A stretch of 62,000 bases of DNA from Cryptomeria japonica (Eukaryota; Streptophyta; Pinopsida; Cupressales; Cupressaceae). The translations under genes and the position numbers were made by a program. The stretch's first letter is position 1; each line of letters begins with the position of its first letter. This document shows, one piece after another, positions 9,641 through 21,502 of this stretch. Under the pieces are notes generated by a model that did no database searches, was not told the DNA's origin, and was given only the letters and a program-made list of their open reading frames with translations. Where the stretch lies: NCBI RefSeq assembly GCF_030272615.1, contig NC_081408.1, forward strand, positions 615,100,476 to 615,162,475. The letters are read 5' to 3'.

Positions 9641-12280
9641 GATTTAATGGTTTCTTTTGATTTATTTTGGAAACTCAAGTTTACTTTATCAAAGTGAAGG
9701 TTTAGATGCCCCCTCACGACAAAGTGTGTCAAATGATATGGATAAAGTCTCTTGATATGGAAACTTTATTTGACAACCTAGAATTTTGAACAAGTGTTTT
9801 GAGATATAATCCATGAGATAATAAAGGACCTATTCATCACTTGCGATGATGTTTCCCGATTTTGATAGGATAGATATGTTTATTGTGCGATCAATTTTGG
9901 ATTCTAGACAACTTTTTTTTTGACACGAAATTTGCTCAAGAAATAATTTTTAACGCTTTGTTTTTGATACTCTGGTTTGATGAAGATGAAGTTGATGAAA
10001 GGATGTTAAAAAAATGTTTTCTAAATTTTCTAAATTTTCCACTGTTTTGTCCACTGTTTTTCTAGGTTTGATCATGCACTAAAACTGAGACCGAATGCGC
10101 TACAAAAACTTCTTCACGCGCTAAGAAAAAGACCCCACACGCTAGACTGCCCCTGGTTACGTGCTAACTGGTTGAGATTGTTAAAATTTGTTTTCTATTT
10201 TGTTTAAAAGATCATGCGCTAATATGGGCCTTCCACGTGCTAACTGATAAACCTGATGCACTGATTTTTGACTTCTACGCGCTAAGCTGATGCTTCAACG
10301 TGCTAGGTTGTTTTTCGGACGCGCTAACTGTCTCTGATTGTTTCTAAATTTTGATGAAGCACTACTATGAATGCTTCACACACTAAAGATAGGCTTTGAT
10401 GTGCTAAATGATTTTTTCGAAGCACTAAGAAGTTGCTCTTATGTGCTAAACTGCCCCGTTTTGATTGTTTTCTGTGATTTTGGTGTTTTGTCTTAGGTTT
10501 TCAATTTTGATGGATGATTTTCTAAAGTAACAAATGTAAACACAGCACAAAATACATAAACATTTTGCCTAATCTAAATAGTAAGTGTATATTTTGCAAG
10601 GATGTGTTCAAATCCCCAATGTTTTAACAGGTTTGGTTACAATGAATACACTTCAAAAAGACTCTTTATTCAAAGGTCATAAGTAATACCATAGCCCACT
10701 AGTCTTGATACTCCGTCAGCTCAAACAGCCGTGTCACCCCCTAGAGGGTGCCCATTTTTTTGCCTTTTGCCAGAAATTAACTCAAAGTGAATTGCTTCAC
10801 AATTGAGTAGTTATCTTGGGAGATATATGGTGAGCGATCTTGGGGGCAGATTCTTCCCCACCCTTGCACTATGATATTACAAATGTCTGGTTATTGACTT
10901 GGCTTAAAGTTGTTATTTCTAAGGTTCGTAATCAGGCTTCTTGTTCGGCCGTCAGTGATAAACTCCCTCAGGAGGCTTCCCAACCTTTAGAACAAAGGCT
11001 TTACGTATCTTAGGGATACTGGGGGAAGGCTAATCGTTGTGCGCAACTGTTGAAAAGGACTTTCATCACTTTCCACTATTGATTATAGTGGGTTGGAAGA
11101 CTTGGCATCAAAGTCATTTCCCACTTAGGTCGTTCCCTTCACACTAGCCATAAATGGCTTTAAGAGTTGATTTCAACCCCTCAGGAAGGCAGGCCTGCTA
11201 AAGGATTTATTGCTTGAAATACTGAAAGCATAAGAGTAGTCTGGCTTTTTGATCACCCAAATAAGGGGAGAGCATATACCTTCTACTTTCGAGACAAAAC
11301 AATCAAGTTGTTCTTTTTATCCTGTCAATTCAATGATTTTCTAATGATCTATAGGGAGATGTTGCTCCACAAAAACATGGTGTTTATTTTATTTCCTTAA
11401 ATTAGTGATTATCTAATCTAGGAAAAGAACCTGGTCAACAAAGCAAAACTTTGATTTGGTTAACAAAAGAAAATCGGCAAAAGGGGAATAACTTCGCTCT
11501 TTGATTGCAACTGACTTTTGTGACTTGGTGTGATTTCTTTACTTTGCCCAAATTTAAAAGTGGATCCTTTTATGCACCAAAGGATGGTGAAATTCTTTTT
11601 AGGCCTTTTGCAAAAATTTGAAAATTTGTATTGTTTTTTTTAGAGCCCAAATTGATAAATTTTCTCCTAGAAAAGCAAAATTTTTTTGATTGTTGTTCAT
11701 TTTACTTGCCCAAAATGAAAGTGAGTTTAGTTTTACTTAAACAAGGAAAAAAAGAAATTTGAATTTTGGCTAACTCAAAAAGTTAGTAAAAATTTAAACT
11801 ACTTTTAATTCTAGCCTAAATAGATTTAAAACCTACAATCAAAATGTTAGTAACCTGCAAAAAAAACAGTCAGTGAGTTAGCAAAAAGATGAATTCCGTG
11901 GACTTCTACAAGTCCAAATTTTGATTTTTGTTACAAATTAGCTCTCTGTTTTCTATCTGTGATGCGCTACAGAACAGACTGTATGCGCTACAAGATGGCT
12001 GTGATTCGCTACTCTGTTTCCCTAATGCGTTGTTCTGTATTTGTGATGCGTTGTTCTATTTTTCTGATGCACTGTTCTATTTTTCTCCCGCGCTGAGACC
12101 TAAAGGAAAATGTTAGTGAGGACTATGTGCTAAACTAAGGATGTCATGCGCTAGATGATGAACCCCATGCGCTGAACATAAAACGGGATGAGCTAGGAAA
12201 TGTTTCCTACGTGTTGATTATTGTTTCCCACGGACCTGCAAAAGTGGTTAAATTCAAAAATTGATTTGATATATGGGGTC
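9641..12280 (-). other. long non-coding leader of Tat element 1
   Basis: About 2.6 kb between PBS and the pre-gag frame with no supported gene. It carries many degenerate copies of a short unit with TGCGCTA or CGCGCTAA (10080-10460 and 11950-12200). A conserved block lies at 11128-11198, with AGGCCTGC at 11191-11198 and GGTCGTTCCCTTC at 11128-11140. The block also occurs in the element 3 leader. Packaging and dimerisation signals would be expected in such a leader. Confidence 0.65.
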
Positions 12281-12299
12281 GGCCCCACGGTGGGTGCCA
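12281..12299 (-). other. primer binding site, Tat element 1
   Basis: The minus-strand sequence TGGCACCCACCGTGGGGCC starts four bases after the LTR end (TACA, complement of 12304-12307). A host tRNA 3' end would anneal here to start reverse transcription. It differs from the TGGTGAACC sites of elements 2 and 3, so a different tRNA is implied. I did not identify which. Confidence 0.75.
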
Positions 12300-12303
12300 G
12301 AAA

Positions 12304-13312
12304 TGTATGCGGGAAAAGCGGGTCGATAGAACTCAATATGTGGAAAATGGAGTCTACGGAGCCTTGCTCACACACCCACAGGACTTCTTGGTGTAAGCTA
12401 CAGAGTCATGAAGTATGGCTCAGCTTCCCAAGGTTGGTTCCATGGTTCTCTATCTTACAAGGTCCCTCAAACCAATTTATTTGCTCTTAGATCACTGAGC
12501 AAAGTGGTTTAGGGATGACAAATGCAAGAACGAGGGATGCTTTTGTTGATTTTAAGATGAGATGCATCCTAAGTTATACATGATCCTATAAATACAATAA
12601 ACTAGTTATAAGATGACAAGATTAGTAACAAGACTATCCTAGCATGCTATATTAGTCTATGATTAAGCTAAATGATAAGGAAAATACTCTAAAAATGCCT
12701 ATTTAGATTAATTCCTATTGACAAGAGAGGCTAAATGATGAGCACAAATGATATATTAAAGCTTGGATGGATTTTAGTATAAGTGTGATGCTAAAGACTT
12801 GGATCTATGAAAATGGAGGAATGAGAGTTCTATTTATAGCAAAAATAGGGCAATGGATGGTCAGGATTGAAAGAGTTAATCAAGGGTTAAGTTTGAAAGT
12901 TGTCAATCCATGTTTACAATTGGCACCAATGAAATGGTGACAAATGTCAACATAAGACTGGGTTGAGAAGAAAAGTTAGGAAGCATTAAATGCTTGAGAA
13001 GACCTCATGGTTATCTTAGGGGGTAAGGGTTATGGTTAAGTTAGGATTACCCATTGGATAAAGGTTTTACCCAAAGGATAAACTCTTGTGCAAAAGATTA
13101 AGAATAACCATGGTCAAAACAATAAATGCTTGATGAGACCCTTGGGTTACATGGAGGTTGAGTTTAGGGAAATTCTTTAATCATGCTAGAGGGTTGAGTT
13201 AACCATTAATGGTTTGGGAGACTTTCAAAGTTAAGTGGTTGAAGCCTTAAAGGGTTTTCAAAGACTTTGAGGGTTTGAGAAGTGACTTCCCATTTTGTTT
13301 AGGGATGTGACA
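12304..13312 (-). mobile_element. 5' LTR of Tat element 1
   Basis: On the minus strand it ends TACA next to the PBS and probably begins TGTCACATCCC (complement of about 13302-13312). It is related to the LTR of Tat element 2: shared stretches include AAGTCACTTCTCAAA, ACCATTAATGG, GGGTCTC-TCAAGCATTTATTG and CAAGAGTTTATCC. A CTATAAATA promoter box lies at 12831-12839. The length is about 1.0 kb, shorter than the 1.45-kb LTR of element 3, so the upper limit could be a truncation rather than the true start. Confidence 0.75.
12831..12839 (-). promoter_or_regulatory. TATA box in 5' LTR of Tat element 1
   Basis: CTATAAATA on the minus strand, about 530 bases before the LTR end. The same box and surroundings (CTATAAATAGA) occur in the element 2 LTR at 30771-30781, which supports a conserved promoter. 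Confidence 0.6.
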
Positions 13313-14529
13313 AAGTTTAGACCCCATCAGCCAATCAGACCCCGCCACGTGGCAAGGCGTCAGAGCACATATGGAGGCAAAAATTTAAAATTAAAATTGT
13401 TTATTATATAGTTTAGACTATATTAATAAATGAAAAATTTAAATGTTTAAGCATATTGAGGAATTAATTCGCCCAGGACTCAATTTTTGGCCAAGGTATA
13501 AAGTGTTATATATTTTCGGAAAGCTCTTGGAGCGAGGAATCCGATTATGAAGTTAATTTGGACAAATGTGGGATATTTTAGAAGCAGTTTCCACGGGAAC
13601 AAAATTCAGTTAGAGAGGAGAGACACTTGGCAGTTTTCAGTTGTGGATTTGTTTTTCTTCCTTCCTCTTTTTATTCCCCATTCTTCTCAGTTGTAAGGGT
13701 TCCAGAATTCTGGGAGGAAGTGCTCCAGTTTTCATGGCTTCCATTTTCTGAAAATCTTGACCCACACTTGTAAAGTTCTATGGATCTATTCAGGGTATAG
13801 AGGCTACATTGCAGGATGACAGATTGTTTCCTAGTTGCAGGTCTTACTTGTGTCAGGCATGAGTAAATTTCCCATGATATTGTCTCTGTGATATGTTTTT
13901 CATTATTATGAATTCAATCCTCAAGGAGGATGAAATTTGTCATCTCAAGGAGATTGTGTGACTGTTGTAGGTATCCTTCAAGGAAGGTTTTAAATTCTAT
14001 AGTCAGTCATAAATGATGAAATGTATTTCCAGATCTGATAAATTTGTGAATGAATTAAATAGTGCATTAGTATCAGGTATTGGTGCATGAATATCTTGTT
14101 TAAGGAAAACAAATTTGCATCTATGATTCATATTTGTAGTTCTATCTGTGACTCTGCTGCCCAATGAACAAGGCACTGGTCTTGCAAGTTTGGGGGATGG
14201 TTTCAGATCAACATTTTAAAAGACAAATCTATTTCCCTTTATGTTTAGGGGTGTGTATTCCATTCTTTCCAAGCTCTGTTTCATCCTATTGTTAATACAG
14301 ATCTAGCCAATCTGTAATGTTTCCTAACCTGTTGAGCTTGTGAAATGATCTATCTGCTTAATGTTGATGCAGTTACGTGTCTGTAATTGTTGTATTTAGT
14401 GCAGAACCTGAAGTGCAGGAGGATCAATTAGGGTCCTATGTTATGTTGTCCAAGCCCTGATGTGTTTTGTAGATTGAAATTGGTCATTTCATAGAAAGAT
14501 TTGCAGGTGTTCTTGGGTTATCACTTTTA
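13313..14529. other. unidentified LTR-like or intergenic stretch
   Basis: No coding frame is supported. The left end reads TGTGACAAAGTTTAGACC, resembling an LTR head, followed by a CCAATCA box and a CCACGTGG palindrome (about 13334-13354) and a TATAAAG box near 13497. The right end abuts gypsy gag-like sequence. It could be an LTR and leader of the fragment at 14530-15205, but no partner copy is present in the window. Confidence 0.3.
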
Positions 14530-15205
14530 GTGAACAACGGGTACAATGAGAACAAATATTGTGACTACCATCGTGTCCAAGGTCATGATACACGCAAGTG
14601 TATAAAACTCAAGAATTATATCTAGGACCTACTTGACAAAGGTGATGTTGAGGTTGTAGTTGCTAAACCTAGTAATTCAAATGACAAACTTAAAATGTAT
14701 CAAGACCCCTTCCCTAAGGATGGTAAGGACAAAAGTTCATCATCTCATGAGGTTCATTATGATTACACCAACCATATTACCGACTTTGACTCCTTGGTAG
14801 GCCGCATAGAGCTCTCTGACACCCATGTTAACACCATTACCATCCAAGGAACTGATCCCTCGTAGACCTAGGGTGTTCAAGGTTTCCCTCCCCCACAACC
14901 ATCAAGTGACCCTCCCAAGCTAAGTTAGTCATTCAAGGTGCTTCACCTTCCACCTCATATTCCCAAAATGACTGCAACATCACTACTCACAGAGGGAGAT
15001 TAACCATTCAAGGAGCTCCTCCACAAAATTCCATGTCATCTACCCACCACTAAAATATCCTTGATCACCTTGTTTAGATGCTTGCACAGATCTCCATTCT
15101 GGAACTTGTCAAGACTTCTCCCATTCATAAAGAGACCCTTGAACAGACCCTCCTAGAATCTCGGGTTCTAGATAACATGAACACTGCCCAATTTCAAGCC
15201 TTAAT
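14530..15205 (+). pseudogene. gag: gypsy Gag/protease-linker fragment
   Basis: A decayed plus-strand piece. It reads YCDYHRVQGHDTRKC, a zinc-knuckle-like C-x2-H-x4-GH-x4-C pattern. LKNYI and DLLDKGDVEV follow, then HVNTITIQGTDPS, and later, in another frame, AQISILELVKTSPIHKETL and LDNMNTAQFQALI. The same order occurs in Tat elements 1 and 2 (KSPAQISILELLKMPPKHK). It has several stops and frameshifts and is cut at its 3' end by a microsatellite. Confidence 0.7.
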
Positions 15206-15428
15206 TACATACATACCCACACACATATAAGTCACACACACCCACACATATATGAATGTATGCATTTATATTTATGTGTGTGTGTATGTAAACACACACA
15301 CACACACAAAGATACACACACACACACACATAGACATGTATATGTGTATATGTGTGTATGTGTGTGTGCGTGCGTGTGTGCATATATGTATATATATACA
15401 TATATATGTGTATATATACATATATATG
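15206..15428. repeat. compound CA/TG and TATA microsatellite
   Basis: Runs of CA, then TG, then TATA/TATG over about 220 bases. Open frames on both strands here encode only alternating His/Thr or Tyr/Ile/Cys and are artefacts. The run separates a gypsy gag fragment from an LTR-like head at 15429. Confidence 0.9.
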
Positions 15429-17082
15429 TGTAGCATCCTAAATTGTACTCCCTTACAATTTGGACCATGTTTAGGGCTCTCACCTTAGCACTTGCATCTC
15501 CATGCTTGATCGAGACCTATTTAGCCCCACACCATGTAGTAATGGCCATATTATATCTTTTTATCTTGCTAGACCCTTATCCCTAGCCCAATTAATGGGT
15601 AGGACTAGGGGGTGGCACCTTGGTCCTCACTAGGACCATGGCGCCACGCCATGGTCCTCCCTAATTAGGGCCCATTTTGAACCCTTTGCCCTATTTAAAA
15701 TTTGAGCAGGAAACCTCTCTTTGTGTTGGCCTATGTCGGAAAATTAACATTGACGACGAGCAAGTATGTAAGAAGGCGTTCCCCTCTCATTTGGATACAT
15801 GAGGCATAAGTGGATTTAAATTCCCTTTAAGCATTTAATTAATCAATTTAATTAAATATAAAGTCTTCTTTTATCATTCCACACATCATAAAATTGGGCC
15901 CTTTACCCTAAGTGTGACCCTTTTTATTCCTTCAATTAATTAATTCATCAAAAGCCATAATTAAGTCCTATTTCGACCTTCAAGGCCTAATTAGGCATAT
16001 AAAAACACCTTTAATCATGACACTCACTTGGGGATCACCTTATAAAAGCAATACCTTGCATCCCTAAAAATTTGGAAAAAAGTTGGTCGGATCGATGTGA
16101 TTCACATTGGTCCCTTCTTTTTCTCCCCGAATTTTGGGATCATGATTTGGCAGTATTATAATGTTCAAACCTGGCTTGGTGTGAAAATATATCATTTCTA
16201 GGTCGGCCTATGATAAAAAACAATGTTAGGGTTTCACATATATAACCTTTCCTTTCCTCATTTGAAGGATATAATAATCCAACATCCAATAAATCGATCA
16301 ATGAAAGGAGCCTCTTGTGAAGTGAAAGTGCAGATTATGTGAAGTCTTCTCAAGCATTCATCAAGTCTACATCAACAATTTTGATTCAACTATTGTGGAG
16401 AAACTTTACATTATTCATTTGGAAGCATGTGTGTGTGATTACAGTTTTGTCATGTGCATGCCATTTCATACATATGTGATTACATTCAAGAAGCAAAGCA
16501 TCATTACCAGCCATTGTAGATATGAGGTAAACCTTTACATCATTTATTTCAAGCATTTAAAATATTTCATTCAAGGTTAATTCAAAACTGGGGTTTGTCT
16601 TAGGCAAACCCCTATTCCCAACCCCCTTTTCTCTTCTTTATGTGTGTAGGAAACATGTATAGAGATGTACTTTTCAGATTAAGTTTTATTCACAGAGACG
16701 AATCATCCCCCTTTAGCGTTTGAAAAGTTCGGAGGACCAATGTGATGCACCATGGTTCTGACATTTTCTGGGCAATTTTGGGGAGCGGGTCTGATTTGTC
16801 TTACATTGCTCAGATCCATGTGCATGTGAAAATCCTGTATCTGTAGCTCCATATTTTCTCAGTTTTAACTTCATTTTAAAGTATTTTACCCTATTTCAGT
16901 AATTCAACTCACAAAAGAGGAACACACATTCAATCCAAATTCACTTAGCATTTAGTCATGATCGGATTTATGACTAGATCTAGTGAATTCCCCATCCTCT
17001 TTTGAATGTAATGTCCCCTAAGTGGAAAAATTAGTGGTTTTTATCCTTTTCAGTGGAAACCCTAAATTTTTCCATATTACAA
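15429..17082 (+). other. LTR-like stretch, family not identified
   Basis: It starts TGTAGCATCCTAAATTG, like a gypsy LTR head, and has a CTTATAAAAG box near 16041-16051 and no convincing coding frame. A second LTR-like head, TGTAATGTCCCCTAAG, lies at 17007. A microsatellite follows. A solo or truncated LTR is plausible, but no second copy in the window allows a check. Confidence 0.3.
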
Positions 17083-17173
17083 TATGTATATGTATATGTA
17101 CATATATATATATATATATGTACATATACATGTACATATATATATATATATGTACATATACATGTATATATAC

Positions 17174-17221
<48 letters not shown>

Positions 17222-17240
17222 CATATACATATACATATAC
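17083..17240. repeat. TATACA/TATG microsatellite
   Basis: About 158 bases of TATATG and TATACA units that end exactly where the copia A LTR begins (17241). Long open frames on both strands are low-complexity artefacts. Confidence 0.9.
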
Positions 17241-18621
17241 TGATGAAATATCTCTGATTTTGGGAAAACAACTGAGAGGGGAGGGGTGAATCAATTGTCT
17301 CACAAACTTATACAATTTAAACTTATTCTCAGATCTAATAATTAAGCATGAAAACATAAATCATCAACACATCCGGAACACACATAACACCAAGCTTTTT
17401 GACGTGGAAAACTAGGTCAAGGGAAAAACCATGGTGGGAACCTACCCACAATAAGATGATACTTTTTTAGAAGTATTAGAAATCTTACAATGGGGAATGC
17501 ACATGCATTCAGGCACACTGCCTAGAGCTCACTGCTCAAAAACAAGAAAGGGCTACAACCCAGGGAGGACTCACTATCTTACAAACAGATTCAGATCACA
17601 TTCGGAAGATCATAAATGCAATAATAATATCTCCTTAATGCCTGGTTACAGTTCCAGTTAAGCACACAATAAATTTATCTTCCTTCTTCACACTTCTTCT
17701 CAGCTTCCAAAAGATGTATACATTCACCACACATATATTTTGATTCTCATCCATACGTACACATAATTGCAAAGATATTACATTTATTTATACATGACAT
17801 CAACCTTGTGAAGATCATCAAGGTCAGCTCAACACTCACCATCTAATTACAAAAATATAACCACACGCTACAATATCACATGTAGATCAAGCAATGTTGG
17901 CTAAGACATAATACAAACCCAAATCACACGCCTCGATACAAAACACCTCCAAGAATTATGTATCAAACATCTGCAACACGCTACAAGCATCTGGTTAGCC
18001 AAAAACATGAAGAAAAACAACACACTAGAGAAAATCATTAATTACATGCACAACGATCAATACATACCACCAACACAAAAGGCACATGGTCAAAAACATC
18101 CACAAGCATCATTAATTACCACTGCAACATCCACACCAACACAAATTACTAGAATCATCATTATCTCTATACCAAACCTCAAGAACACAAACTAGAACGA
18201 TTGCCGAATTGGAAAATTTACTTGCGGAGCTCCAAACCACAAACCGCATGAATTGAATACACAAATCAACGTGTCAAACATATCTCCAAATCCACAAATC
18301 AAAATATTACAATGTAAAGTAATGCAGATCAAAATATTGACACCCTGTCACCACTGAACAACTAAGAAACCATCCACAACACAAATATCCATAATTGACT
18401 CAAATCTTCATACGAACCTCTGCAAATTGAACTGAGTCAACTACAAACATCTCTCTGAAAACCCCTTAATTTGCACACTTTGATCATTATCATGCTGAGC
18501 AAATCAAATCACTGAACTCCACTGCATCACTATCACAGATAGAGAAATATGTTGACATCAATGACAACACATCTCTATCTCTCAAGCACATATTTGCAAC
18601 ATACTTCCCAAACATCGAGAA
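17241..18621 (-). mobile_element. 3' LTR of copia A
   Basis: It matches the 5' LTR (23137-24269) over more than 1 kb. Shared features are the ATATCTCTGATT end, the G-run with TGAATCAATTGTCT, and the GACATCAACCTTGTGAAGATC block. On the minus strand it would begin just after the PPT, near 18621, and end TTTCATCA at 17241. TATAAATA is at 17785-17792 (minus). A region of repeated ATCTCCCCCTTTG-like text lies just outside, between LTR and pol. Confidence 0.85.
17266..17300 (-). other. LTR-end hairpin with C-rich loop, copia A 3' LTR
   Basis: Plus-strand arms AAACAACTGA (17266-17275) and TCAATTGTCT (17291-17300) flank a G-rich loop. Eight of ten positions pair. On the element strand the loop is C-rich. 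It corresponds to the better-paired copy at 23162-23197. Confidence 0.5.
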
Positions 18622-18636
18622 ATCTCCCCCTTTGGC
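18622..18636 (-). other. polypurine tract, copia A
   Basis: GCCAAAGGGGGAGAT on the minus strand, next to the 3' LTR. It is identical to the tract of copia C (46104-46118) and one base from that of copia B. It primes plus-strand DNA synthesis. Confidence 0.75.
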
Positions 18637-18940
18637 ATTGATGGCAACATATGATGTGAAAACCAATCAATGACAAAGAAATCAATCAACTCTCTCATAT
18701 TACTCTCTCCCCCTTTCATGAATCTCTCCCAACATAAATTTTCACATGAATCTCTCCCCCTTTGACATCAATGACAAAGGCACATATTTGCAATAAAATC
18801 ACAATACTAACTCACAAAATTGAATCTAAACTTTTGACTCACAAAAATAACTACTCCCCCTGAGTAGAAGCCACCAATCATCAATACAGATCATAAGATA
18901 TGATTGTAAAATGCACCAGACTGATGCATACCAATGTATC

Positions 18941-19640
18941 TTAGTTCTGATCAGGAGGGGAAATCACCCTTAACTTTCCTCAGAGATACTCAAAAGTATC
19001 TTTAGGCAAAGGCTTTGTGAAGGTATCTACAATCTGTTCCTTTGTAGACACACACTCCTATTTGAATTCCTTTTCATTCACCTTCTCTCTCAAAAAGTGA
19101 AACTTGATGGATATATGCTTAGTATTTGGATGCAACACCAGATTCTTAGAAATGTTAATAGCACTTGAATCATCATAGTAGATAGCAATAGGCTCATCAT
19201 ACTGAACTCTTATATCTTTCAACATTTGCTTCATCCATACCACTTGAGTACAATTGTTTGCAGCAACAATATATTTTACCTTTGCAGTAGATAGAGAAAT
19301 ATAATTTTTCTTTTTTCTCAACCAAGAAACCAATCTTTTTCCTAAGAAAAATGCACCACCACTAGTACTCTTTTGGTCATCAATATCTCCTACTCAATCA
19401 AAATCAGTAAAAGCACTCAAAGTAAAATCATCATTTTTAGGATACCATAGACCAAAATCAACAGTTCCTTTTAAATATCTAAAGATTCTTTTAATAGCTA
19501 CAACATGAGATTCCTTAGGATCAACTTGAAATCTAGCAACAAGACAAACGACATTCATGATATCAGGTCTAGTCTAAGTCAAATAAAGTAATCCACCAAT
19601 CATAGATCTGTATCTGGTCTGATTTGCTTTAGGGGAATCA
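18941..19640 (-). pseudogene. pol: RNase H and pol end of copia A
   Basis: The domain degrades the RNA template. The open part (19058-19333) reads VSWLRKKKNYISLSTAKVKY, then CTQVVWMKQMLKDI, YYDDSSAINISKN and HPNTKHISIKFHFLREKV. It continues as TKPLPKDTFEYL and ends at a TAA at 18941-18943. The S-A-I-N-I-S-K-N and KHI motifs are typical of copia RNase H. In-frame stops split the region. Confidence 0.8.
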
Positions 19641-20420
19641 TCATCCTTAGTCAACTTACACCCAATTACCATAGGAGTTCCATCTAGCTTTGTATCCTCC
19701 AAACCAAACTTCTTCAACAATTATTTAACATATTTGGTCTGAGATATAAAGATTCCTTTTTCTAACTAAGTGATTTGCAATCCCAAAAAGAATTTCATTT
19801 CTCCAATCATAGACATTTCAAATTTATTATGCATTTCATTAGAAAAATCTTTGCACAAACTGACATTCCCTCCAAAGATAATGTCATCAACAAAAAATTC
19901 AACAATCAGAATATTATCATGATTAATCTCTAAACAGAAATTACTATTAGTAGTACCTTTGTTGAATCCCAACTTCAATAGATACTTATCCAATCTGGCA
20001 TACCATGCTCTTGGCACTTGATTCAATCCATACAATTCTTTCTTCAACTGGAAAACCATATCTCCTTGATCAGTCAATTGAAATCCATCTGGTTGCTCAA
20101 TGTACACCTCTTCTTCCAATTCACCATTTAGGAATGCTGACTTGACATCCATCTGATAGAATTTGAAATCTTTGCAAGCAACATAAGCACAAAATAATCT
20201 AACAACTTCAATCCTTGCCACTGGAGAAAAAGTCTCTTCAAAATCAATTCCTTCCATTTGTGAATATCCTTTACAAACAAGTCTAGCTTTGTTCCTAACA
20301 ACTTCACCTTGCTCACTCAATTTGTTTCGGAAGACCCATTTGGTTCCTATTACATTTTTGTTCTTATCTGGGAACACGAATCAATGTATTATTCTTTTCA
20401 ATTTGATTCAATTATTCTTC
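19641..20420 (-). pseudogene. pol: reverse transcriptase of copia A
   Basis: The 203-codon open stretch (19766-20377) covers the copia RT core: [77 protein letters not shown] and the catalytic FVDD in [12 protein letters not shown] near 19870-19890. The end of the domain (GLQIT and beyond) runs into stops. Catalytic residues are kept, but the protein is broken. Confidence 0.85.
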
Positions 20421-21502
20421 CATTTCTTTCACCTAATGTTCATCTTTACATGCTTCATTCACATCTTTAGGTTCAATCTTTGAAATCAAACAATACTCAA
20501 CTTGATCTTCTGCAACTCTTCTTCTAGTCTGAACATCTTTGTTTCTATCTCCTATAATCTAATTTTCAGAATGATTCAATCTTACATAACTAGGAGTCTT
20601 AGGATTTTCTTGAATTTCAGACTCTTGAGATATTTCTTCTGCACTTGCACTTGTTCCTTCTTCTGGAATGGTCTGTACTTGGTCTGAGTTTGAGGTTGCT
20701 TCCCTTTACCTGAGCAGTCATTTTGATCATCTGAATCATATCTAGAGGATCTAGGATATCTTTCCTTGCCTTCATCAACTCTGACATTTGCACTCTCAAC
20801 TATCTTTCTCAATCTCTTATTATAACACCGACAAGCCTTTCTTTTAGTAGAATAACCAAGAAATATTCATTCATCACATCTGGCATCGAAATTCCCTAGA
20901 TCTTCATCACTTTTGATATAACATTTACTTCCAAAAATTCTGAAATATTTAACAGTTGGAGTATGACCAAACCATAGTTCATAAGGAGTCTTACCGGTAT
21001 CACCTCTGATATGCACCCGATTAAGAGTGTAAACAACAATACTCATAGCTTCTCTCTAGTAGACATGCGAAACATTTCCTTCCAACATCATGGTTTTAGC
21101 AGCTTCTTGAATGGCTCTATTCTTCCTTTTCACAACTCCATTTTGCTGAGGGGTTCTTAGAGCAGACAACTATCTTCTTATCCCATGCTCTTCACAAAAT
21201 GCATTAAACTCATCGGAAGTGAATTCACCACCTCTGTTAGATCTTAGACACTTCAACTTCAAACCTGTTTTTGTCTCAACCATAGATTTAAAAATATTGA
21301 ACTTATCTAAAGCTTCATACTTCTCCCTCAAGAAAGTAACCCACATCATCCTATAGTAGTCATCAATCAACAACATGAAATATATGTCTCCTTGCAAGAT
21401 TCCAACTCTAGAAGGACCACATAAATCAGTATGCAAAAGATCCAATAATCCATTTCAACAATGCTTCTTACTCTTGAAATAAATTTTTGTTTGTTTCCCT
21501 AA
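20421..21502 (-). pseudogene. pol: integrase of copia A
   Basis: The core shows MDLLHTDLCGPSRVG (first Asp), MLLIDDYYRMMWVTFL, CLRSNRGGEFTSDEF and CEEHGIRR. A TAG follows at 21170-21172, where copia B keeps Gln. Downstream are RTPQQNGV-like text and the integrase C-terminus (CDERIF-like and RYPRSSRYDSDDQND, 20582-20812). The TAG lies at the same codon as in copia C and D. Confidence 0.8.

Larger units (their letters stand above)
1838..13312 (-). mobile_element. Ty3/gypsy Tat-lineage LTR retrotransposon, element 1 (decayed)
   Basis: Minus-strand order: 5' LTR (12304-13312), PBS (12281-12299), leader, pre-gag frame, gag, protease, G-patch-like linker, RT, RNase H, archaeal-type RNase H and integrase ending at 1838. 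The dual RNase H design marks the Tat branch of plant gypsy elements. From 9292 to 1838 nearly all homologous segments fall in one frame, broken by in-frame stops and by one pair of compensating frameshifts near 6640 and 6320-6370. The 3' LTR was not identified. The copy cannot make intact proteins. Confidence 0.9.

Noticed and set aside
15201-15488. Open frames on both strands rich in His/Thr or Cys/Val/Tyr
   Set aside because: Translations of CA/TG and TATA microsatellites.
17018-17357. Open frames of alternating Tyr, Ile, Met and Val
   Set aside because: TATACA/TATG microsatellite in all frames.
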